Source: Setomelanomma holmii
Taxonomy: Eukaryota; Ascomycota; Dothideomycetes; Pleosporales; Phaeosphaeriaceae
Reading direction: 5' to 3'
Assembly: GCA_010015745.1 (NCBI GenBank)
Contig: ML978429.1
Location: forward strand, 1 to 13,805
DNA: 13,805 bases
Shown here: piece by piece, positions 8,069 to 13,805 of the stretch
Numbering within the stretch: position 1 is the first letter of the stretch
Layout of the letters: the number at the start of each line of letters is the position of its first letter
Made by a program: the position numbers and the translations under genes
The notes under the pieces: model-generated
Told to the model about the DNA's origin: nothing
The model's input: only the letters and a program-made list of their open reading frames with translations
The model's database searches: none

Positions 8069-8152
8069 ACGTACTTTATAAGCGAGTCGGCCAGACAAGC
8101 GAGTCGGCCACCTTGCCAAGCCCCCACCAAAACCTATCGTTACCTACAGTAG
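8069..8152 (+). repeat. pogo-like element 1 left TIR, 84 bp
   Basis: It is the reverse complement of 9869-9952 with one mismatch (8077). It begins ACGTACTT and contains AAGCGAGTCGGCCA twice (8080-8093 and 8097-8110), 17 bp apart. The outer 11 bases before the first AAGCGAGT have the same length as in the other two TIRs of this type in the window, supporting the chosen end. Confidence 0.9.
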
Positions 8153-8208
8153 AAAACGCACTCCAACAGTAGAAAATGGTTCTGTATGGTGCTGCACAGT
8201 ACCCTATA

Positions 8209-9852
8209 TCACTCTAAGACTATTTCTGCTTCTTGTTTACATGTGCGCAAGTTGTGCCTAGCCTCGCCGCAGCGTCTACAGCGCCTTTGAGTTAGCTCAC
8301 TGCCTTCAGCGCGCGCGCTCTTCTTCGCCTTCTTCCTATGACTACGCGCTGCAAACTCCTTCAAGGTGGTTAAGCGCACCTCCTCTTTAGCTGTAAGAGC
8401 TCCCTCTGCCTGTATACGCTTTCTCTTACGTGCTTTACGGCATAAGGCAGCCTCGTTGGCAGCTTCAAGCTCTGCGTTGCGCTTAGCCATCAGCACTATA
8501 GAATGCGCCATCATTGCTGCGCCTTTGTAGAACTTTTCAACCGTATCAATTATTGAGGTAGGCGAGCTGTCTATATGCCTCATAATTCTCTCTTAAATTA
8601 GCTTTGATTGCGACCCAAACTCTAGGGTATTGCTTAGTGTTTGCAAGTACCAGTGACTGTCTTCAACAGTAGGTGGTGTGGGCGTACAAAGGCGGACATC
8701 CATCTTTAATATTACTGCCTCTAGGTTAAGTAGAACTAAGCTAGCGCCCTAAAAGCTTCCTTAGATATTGCTTTAAGTAAAGGACTCCTTAAAAGTAGTA
8801 ATAAAGCAGGGCAGGAACTTAAGTTTAGTGATGTAAGTGATCCTGTTACGCATCAGGTTCTTAGCTTAGCGCCTATACGACTTCTTCATTAGTGCAAAGC
8901 AACCAACGTCAAGAGGCTGCAGAAGGTGCGACGAGTGAGGAGGCATGCAGAGAGTAACAATATTGTTATCTCTGCAGTACTGCTGGAATTTGAGCGAGTT
9001 GTGGCTCTCGTGGCCGTCGATAATGAGCAATCGTACTGTGCTAACAGTACGTTTTTTCGTATGAGAGTCAAAGTGCTTCAACCACGCCAGGCCAAGCTCA
9101 TTTGTTGTCCAGCCGTTCTCAGAGTCCCTAATAACCTAATCAGGAGGTAGGTTTTCCTCCTCGTACCAGGCAGAGAGGTGGTTCTTGCCCTGGAAGATGA
9201 CAAAGGGTAGGATCGCCGACCTAGTTGCGTTGATGCATATGATCACCGTAGTCCACTCTCGATCACCCTGCTGTACCGTCTTTGGCCGTCCTCAACGCTC
9301 AGAGCCTGTAACTACTGCTCTGACTGATATTACGCCTATTATAAAGCCAGACTTGTCAAAGTTGTATGAGTCTTCATTAAGGATGCCGTGCTTTGCCTTT
9401 GTATTCTCTACAAGTCGGAACCAGCCTTGTACAGCCTCAGGATCTTCGCAGAGGGCTCTCTTGTGGTCGTACTTGCGATTGAAACTGACTCTGAGCTCAG
9501 TGCGACGTTTGACAAAGTTGTTAGCCCAGCGATTGCCTACTGGCCGCTGGCCGCGCTCCTTGAGCAGTTGATCAGCTATATCCTTCACAGCGCTAAGCCA
9601 GGGCGGAAATCCTCGCTCAGAGAGTTCAAGTATATCCTGAACAATTACGTCCTCCTCTGTTAGGCTGAGTTTCTGTGAGTTGGGCGCACAATTGCGTCGA
9701 AACTGCTTTCCAGCGCGTCAGTCAGCTAGTGTTGTTTGGGGGACTTCGTAGATCTTAGCAGCCTGTCGTTCTGAGAGATTTGCGTCTTGTTTGATAGCCT
9801 GAAGCGCAAGCTGTAATCGAGCCTCCTTTGAAGCTGGTAACTGCTTGTGATG
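8209..9852 (-). pseudogene. Fot1/pogo-type DDE transposase, inactivated
   Basis: One minus-strand frame of about 547 codons, close to Fot1 length, carries the domains in the usual order. First is an N-terminal psq/helix-turn-helix (ARLQLALQAIKQDANLSERQ, then AAKIYEVPQTTLAD), next a CENP-B-type HTH (VGNRWANNFVKRRTELR), then the DDE domain with D at 9355-9357 in NFDKSGF, D at 9016-9018 in IIDGHESHNS, and D at 8908-8910 in LLQPLDVGCF. A basic, coiled C-terminus ends in a CCHC zinc knuckle (8239-8280). Stops interrupt at 9718, 9292, 9136, 8866, 8773, 8761, 8749 and 8593 (lower coordinates of each codon). The usual E-T after the first catalytic D is K-S here. No ATG is seen near the start; the frame opens after TAA at 9853-9855, so the start is uncertain. 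Frameshifts are absent. Confidence 0.92.
8239..8280 (-). other. CCHC zinc knuckle coding segment in transposase 1
   Basis: Residues CRRCGEARHNLRTC fit C-x2-C-x4-H-x4-C exactly. Zinc knuckles bind nucleic acid, and their presence at the C-terminus of fungal pogo-like transposases is a known variant. The second pogo-like element has the same motif at 13633-13674. Confidence 0.85.
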
Positions 9853-9868
9853 TTAGGTTATCACGTTC

Positions 9869-9952
9869 CTACTGTAGGTAACGATAGGTTTTGGTGGGGG
9901 CTTGGCAAGGTGGCCGACTCGCTTGTCTGGCCGACTCGCTTATCAAGTACGT
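9869..9952 (-). repeat. pogo-like element 1 right TIR, 84 bp
   Basis: It is the inverted partner of 8069-8152, with 83 of 84 positions matching. It ends ...AAGTACGT and is followed by the TA duplication at 9953-9954. Confidence 0.9.
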
Positions 9953-9954
9953 TA
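9953..9954. repeat. TA target duplication, right, of pogo-like element 1
   Basis: TA immediately follows the right TIR and matches 8067-8068. Confidence 0.75.
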
Positions 9955-10034
9955 CTTACATTACAACAGACTTATCTCTAGCTCTCTAGTCTACACACTA
10001 TAGTGTAGAGAGAAGCTGTAGAGTTATTTACTTT

Positions 10035-10114
10035 AATCTTAGTCTAGATTTCTACTAGAAGACGACTCTCTATTAGTATTAGTTCGAATCTTAGTCTAGA
10101 TACTTACTAGAAGA
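10035..10114 (+). repeat. 28-bp direct repeat in retroelement leader
   Basis: AATCTTAGTCTAGAT-3 nt-TACTAGAAGA occurs at 10035-10062 and 10087-10114, 52 bp apart; the copies differ only in the three middle bases. This could be an old tandem duplication in the LTR or leader. Confidence 0.7.
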
Positions 10115-11819
10115 TTTAAGGCAACAGCGCTAGCTTCTTCTAATAGTAGGAGAAGAACACTAAAGACTCTAACAGCCTTACTTAGCAGATAAGCAAGAGC
10201 TGCAGGTAAAGAGAGAAGAATAGTGCTCTACGCAAGAACCTCTTGCGTAACACAGACTACCTAGAAAGAGAAGCTAAGACCTAACTGTTATTCTAAAGCT
10301 TAGGCTATAAAACATAGACTAGCGCTATAGAGGTGCGAGCCTAGAGAAACGACAAGAGAAAAACTACTAAGAATAGCCTTAGCACAGAGTTTACTAAGAT
10401 AAAATTTAGATTAGAGACTCTAGTCTAGTTAACAGAGAGAGACTAGCGACTTTATTTTTCGTCATACACTACTAGACTATTAGACTATTAGTTATCAGAA
10501 TAGCTAGTATCTAACCTTCTAGCAGTATTAGACTATTAGCAGAACTAACAGGTTGTTCTACTAGAGTATAGTAACTCTAGTAAACTAGCACTTAGGTTCA
10601 ATACTATAGTAGCTAACAACTAGCTTCTCTTTACGCAGCTCTTTAGACACTAAACTAACGCCTAGACAATCTAAGTCAGTTCTTTCAAGATACTCTAATA
10701 ACTTTAGTAGGCCTACATTAGTTCTGCCTCTTATCTTATTGTCTACTTTCTCTAAAGCTTTAGACAAACTAATTAGAATAACTAGCCTAGGCGAAGGCTA
10801 GTATAAAGACTGGAAAGACCTCGTCTAGAAAACAGCTTCAAGAGTAAGCACAAACTGTAGGGTTAATAATTCTCTGCGAGCTAACTAAGATAACCAGCTT
10901 CTCTTTAAAAGCAAAGAGGTTACTAAATTCTTAGACGACTACAATCGTTAATGCAATATTAGAGAGCTTAATAATGTGTAGAAGATCTTAGCTCTTCTAG
11001 ACTATTGCGATCTACGCTGCTGTACCTTTATTAAGAAGATAAAGCTCTATTAGCAGAGAAAATAGACAATACTTTAGAAGATAATGCAGAAATATTGGCG
11101 AGACTAAGACGGCGCTTAGCGTATAAGCACCTGCGGCTTTCTAGAAGCCTATGTAATAGAGACAGCCTAAGACTCTCTAGAATTTTTAGATTACTACACT
11201 AACTTTGTAGTGTATAACGACGTTTACGTTATAGCGCACTAGATGTATTCTATTAAGCTTAGCTATCTCTTCTTCTGCAGACTTCTAGCTAAAGACAAGA
11301 AACTTATTCTTCTTAATATACTAAATAGGCTAGACAGAGATACTGTAGATACATACTACGCATACGTTAGATACTTATACTACTAGCGAGAAGGACTTCG
11401 TTATACTAGACCAGTTAAAGATAGAGAAGATACTCGTCGAGCCTAGAACCTAGTGCAAGAAACTTAATAAGTAAAGCTAGATACGATTAGATTAGTAGTT
11501 AAGGAACTTACAGCAGATTGTAGTTCTAAGCAGAAAAATGCTATTTCTCTACAAGTAGATCTAGTAGTCTAGAACGTTATTAAGGTGATAGATAGTGTAA
11601 GAATTATACATATAAAGGCACGTGCATTTATAAAGCATTCTAAACTAGAACTACTGCTTTGCTCTCTACACAACTATGCGTACTTTATAGCTAATGCCGT
11701 AGAAACTGACAATTAGAAGCTAGACTAGGAACAATAGAAGCTACTTCTCGCACTAGCTACTAGACTTAGATCTTAACTGTAGAATTATCTAGGTAAATAG
11801 GCGTAAGTACAGAAACACA

Positions 11820-11861
11820 TGCAATATGTGCAATAAACTAGAATACATTATTAGAGATTGC
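11820..11861 (+). other. degenerate CCHC zinc knuckle of Gag
   Basis: The codons read CNMCNKLEYIIRDC, that is C-x2-C-x4-Y-x4-C. The usual histidine is tyrosine (TAC, one C-to-T step from CAC) and the usual glycine before it is glutamate (GAA, one G-to-A step from GGA). Both changes are RIP-type transitions. Its position, about 300 codons after the start of the Gag core, suits the family. It lies in the third frame relative to its flanks, which lowers confidence. Confidence 0.6.
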
Positions 11862-13225
11862 GAGTAGTACAATGCCTAATTACTATAGAATATATTAGTT
11901 TTACCTTTTACTATAAAGGCAACTCTAAGAAGACCTACTACTACAGCCTATGATACAAAGTCTTAGAAACTATACAAGAACTAATTCTATCAACTTTATA
12001 GCTAGATTAGTTGAAGATCAAGATTAGAGACTTTTACGAGGTTACAGATAATATGCTAGATTTAGCAGCATCTACAGTAAGACCTAAGAAGTTTAATAGA
12101 ATTAACAGTAGGCTAAAAATAGTATCTAGAAGACTGGGTAGCTAAGTAGCTAATACAAACACTTTAACCGCTAGTCTCTAGCAAGAAGAAGTAACAAGCT
12201 CTGTGCAGAATTTAATTTAATTTCAAACCTAACGACTACTTAGAGACGACGCCTATGCAGAAATCTTGGGCCTAGACTTAGTAGATTACAGAGATATTAT
12301 CTTAGGTCTAGCACCTTCGGAAATTTAGGAAGAATTAGCTCTATTAGCGACGAGGTTACAATTAGCTAGGAAAGATTATGTTCTAGACTAAGTACGCAAT
12401 ACGCAAGTGCAGAAGAAGCTATTAAAGACGTTCTTAGTAAACTTCTAGTCGCATAGGCAGTTAGTAGCAAAGAATAGTAACACTGGTAGCGAGTAGAACT
12501 TTTCTAAAACTACAGACGACATTGTTAGACAAGAAGAGCTGCCTAATACCTAGAAAATAGACGAGTTCGATGTTCTCTATCTAAGCTAAGTCTATAACTA
12601 CCTATTCTTAGTAGTTAAACCTTCTGAATTATTAGGCTAGAGCTTTAGACACTTATTAGCGGACCTAGATTATCTGCAACTACTAAGAAAGAAGAAGAGC
12701 TAAGTCGTAGCTGCAGATAAAGAAGAGCTTAGAACAATAGTTACTGCGCACTTAAATAAGCTTTCTACTACTATGCTTAGATAGAAAGTTCGTAGAGTAA
12801 TTATTAGAGACTTACTATCGCAGAACAACGTGCGTTAGTAGCTAGTTAATCTTCTTAAAGAAGAGAAGAAACAGTATGCACAAGATGTGCAACCTGTTGC
12901 AGAAGTAAATATGTTAGAAGCTAGAGAGGCGAAATTAGGCTGATTGGAAAGCGTTAGGTTTTGCTTAGCGAAACCTAAAATCGTCTTATTAGCTCCTGTC
13001 CTCTAAAGCAGGCCTAACTAGCTAATTACTAAAATAAGCCTCGCGAAGCTGGAACACAGTAAGGTGCTTTATACTCGAATTTAGGTAAAGCACAGAGCAA
13101 CTAGAAACTTTAATACGTTTGCAGAAGATTAAGACTTAGTAACTAAGAAGTAAGCTAGTATTACCTATAGAGTCTAAGGCACAGCATTAATGTAAAGAGA
13201 TCTTCTAACATGCTAAGCTTTAGTA

Positions 13226-13440
13226 GAAACAATTTTAGTTAAGTGTCTTATTAACACAGAGGCACAGATAAACTTACTAAGGCTAAGTGCAGCTAATGCA
13301 CTAAAGATTGCGTACAAACAAGCTAATCTGAATAATGTCGAAGAAGTAGTAATAGTAAACGGAAGTCTTTAGTTCTTTCGTTAGCACTGCCTAGAATATA
13401 CCTATCAGGATTAGATTAGTTACTACTAAGACAAACTTCT
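13226..13440 (+). other. aspartic protease remnant of retroelement
   Basis: The frame reads VKCLINTEAQINLLRLSAANAL. This aligns with the retropepsin active-site pattern (hydrophobic-D-T/S-G-A-x-I/V-N-hydrophobic-I/L), with the catalytic aspartate now N (AAC at 13253-13255) and the following glycine now E (GAG at 13259-13261). Both are G-to-A changes. VVIVNGSL downstream fits the flap/strand region. Stops begin after 13370. This fixes the element's strand and its class as an LTR retroelement. Confidence 0.7.
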
Positions 13441-13482
13441 GATGTGTAGCTAACCTTACTAGATTCGTAATTCTTAGTTCAC

Positions 13483-13484
13483 TA
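13483..13484. repeat. TA target at left end of pogo-like element 2
   Basis: TA directly precedes the ACGTA start of the second TIR, as at 8067-8068 for element 1. The right-hand copy is beyond the window, so duplication cannot be confirmed. Confidence 0.55.
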
Positions 13485-13529
13485 ACGTAGATTACAAGCG
13501 AGTGGCGAATACAAGCGAGTGGCGAGCCC
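13485..13529 (+). repeat. pogo-like element 2 left TIR (outer part)
   Basis: The layout is ACGTA, six bases, AAGCGAGT, nine bases, AAGCGAGT, matching element 1 and the orphan end at 7871-7915 position for position. The inner limit cannot be set without the right end of the element. Confidence 0.75.
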
Positions 13530-13605
13530 TACTAACTTTGCGCGCCTCTATGGGCAAACATCTCAACTACATCAAGAGCTAATATATAGGTATTAATAAA
13601 ACAGA

Positions 13606-13805
13606 TTAAGCAGTGTCTAAAGTGTCTTTTTTGCACGTGCGTGAGTTGTGCCCAGTCTCTCTGCACCTCTTGCAACGCGCCAGAGCCTGGCGACTGCAGC
13701 CTGATTGTTCTCCTATTCGACGCTCTTCACGAGCAATCTGCTGATCAGCCTCCATTTGAGCGAGGATATCCTCTCCAGCTCCCTTTGTTAAGACCCCACG
13801 CTGCT
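13606..13805 (-). CDS. pogo-like transposase 2, C-terminal fragment (partial)
   Basis: This is an open minus-strand frame with no stop from the window edge to TAA at 13606-13608, about 65 residues. It reads GVLTKGAGEDILAQMEADQQ, a charged helical stretch, then a C-x2-C-x4-H-x4-C zinc knuckle CKRCRETGHNSRTC (13633-13674), and ends KKDTLDTA. The GEDILAQ-type segment and the terminal knuckle are the usual tail of fungal Fot1/pogo-like transposases. Unlike transposase 1 it shows no damage in the visible part, so the element may be intact. The DNA-binding and DDE domains would lie to the right. Confidence 0.82.
   Translation of the reverse strand, partial: QRGVLTKGAGEDILAQMEADQQIAREERRIGEQSGCSRQALARCKRCRETGHNSRTCKKDTLDTA
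13633..13674 (-). other. CCHC zinc knuckle coding segment in transposase 2
   Basis: All four metal ligands are present in C-x2-C-x4-H-x4-C spacing. It shares C-x-R-C and H-N-x-R-T-C with the knuckle of transposase 1 although the surrounding sequence has diverged. Confidence 0.85.

Larger units (their letters stand above)
8069..9952 (-). mobile_element. Fot1/pogo-like DNA transposon, 1,884 bp, defective
   Basis: This is a complete element of typical Fot1/pogo size with 84-bp TIRs (83 of 84 matching), a TA duplication and one minus-strand transposase frame. The transposase is destroyed by eight stops, yet the two TIRs are almost identical. This suggests either recent transposition of an already dead copy by enzyme supplied in trans, or weaker mutation of the ends. 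It lies inside the hypermutated retroelement but is not itself depleted in YCA/TGR, so it probably inserted later. Confidence 0.93.
9955..13484 (+). mobile_element. Ty3/gypsy-like retroelement, hypermutated, gag-protease part
   Basis: This AT-rich region is littered with TAG/TAA. On the plus strand a single frame can still be followed from about 10622 to 13484, with a Gag-like region, a CCHC knuckle remnant and an aspartic protease remnant in the usual order. Reverse transcriptase and integrase would lie further right, but the element is interrupted at 13485 by another transposon and then by the window edge. The leader (9955 to about 10620) has no readable protein. It holds a 12-bp palindrome ACACTATAGTGT (9995-10006) and a 28-bp direct repeat. 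Mutation affects CA almost only after pyrimidines. No primer-binding site or LTR boundary can be fixed. Confidence 0.8.
10622..13484 (+). pseudogene. gag-protease polyprotein remnant of Ty3/gypsy-like element
   Basis: The plus-strand frame (codons starting at 10622, 10625 and so on) contains more than 50 in-frame stops but is otherwise protein-like throughout. The block from about 10862 to 11395 (LLFKSKEVTKFLDDYNR, DYCDLRCCTFIKKI, CGFLEAYVIETA, LDYYTNFVVYNDV) matches in order the Gag core of fungal gypsy elements, as I recall it. A zinc-knuckle remnant (11820-11861) lies one frame off, implying small indels on either side of it. A long acidic/basic linker follows, then a retropepsin-like remnant at 13226-13440. 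Most stops fit TGG to TAG. The product would be the structural capsid-like protein and protease of an intracellular retroelement particle. It is certainly non-functional. Confidence 0.75.
13485..13805 (-). mobile_element. second pogo-like transposon, left end only
   Basis: A new element starts at ACGTAGATTAC, with AAGCGAGTGGCGA doubled 17 bp apart (13496-13508 and 13513-13525). It runs off the right edge with the C-terminus of a minus-strand transposase. It differs clearly from element 1 in TIR and protein sequence, so it is a separate family of the same type. It cuts the retroelement's pol region. CCA, TCA and TGG are present at ordinary frequency, so it has not suffered the mutation seen to its left. 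Confidence 0.82.

Noticed and set aside
8079..9942. Alternative boundaries of pogo-like element 1 starting at AGCGAGTC with TA outside
   Set aside because: The inverted match continues outward through ACGTACTT to another TA, and the second element has the same-length outer segment, so the longer ends fit better.
10083..10090. TTCGAATC as a tRNA T-loop
   Set aside because: No acceptor, D or anticodon stem can be folded around it, and it lies in one of the leader direct repeats.
10585..10767. Minus-strand open frame of 60 codons in the retroelement
   Set aside because: The plus strand is the coding strand of gag here, and this is its antisense. Depletion of TGR on one strand can open frames on the other by chance.

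Overview
The window looks like a transposon-rich, hypermutated stretch of a filamentous ascomycete genome (Pezizomycotina; the exact genus cannot be read from it). The signs are short introns of about 45-57 bp with GTAAG-type donors and CTAAC-like branch sites, a fungal-type MFS transporter, hAT and Fot1/pogo DNA transposons, and a Ty3/gypsy-like retroelement whose reading frame is full of stops from transition mutations, as left by repeat-induced point mutation (RIP). Only one host gene appears intact.

Layout. 1-239: no gene recognised. About 240-4796: a broken host gene resembling fungal linalool dehydratase/isomerase-like (Ldi-fold) proteins. It is split by a 3,121-bp hAT element (1393-4513) with 20-bp terminal inverted repeats (TIRs) and a perfect 8-bp target duplication, and it carries several other lesions. 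4797-5321: intergenic/promoter. 5322-6706: an MFS transporter with one intron, about 443 aa, apparently intact. 6707-7870: no supported gene. 7871-7915: an orphan TIR end of a pogo-like element. 7918-8066 plus 9955-13484: a heavily hypermutated gag-protease portion of a Ty3/gypsy-like element, interrupted by a complete but dead 1,884-bp Fot1/pogo-like element (8069-9952, minus strand) and cut at 13485 by the start of a second pogo-like element whose transposase C-terminus is open to the window edge.

Most notable observations. (1) Three diverged pogo-like TIRs share one layout: after the TA target come 11 nt, AAGCGAGT, 9 nt, AAGCGAGT. The 8-mer is identical in all six places and always 17 bp apart, suggesting a conserved double transposase-binding site. 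(2) The retroelement has lost CA almost only after a pyrimidine (YCA, equivalently TGR), while ACA/GCA and TGC/TGT survive. This is a three-base mutation context, narrower than plain CpA RIP, and it explains the stops and the loss of catalytic residues. (3) The two pogo-like elements do not show the depletion, so they probably entered after the retroelement was mutated.

There is no operon-like cooperation. The biology is host genes (an Ldi-like enzyme and a transporter) beside a nest of mobile elements that has destroyed one of them.
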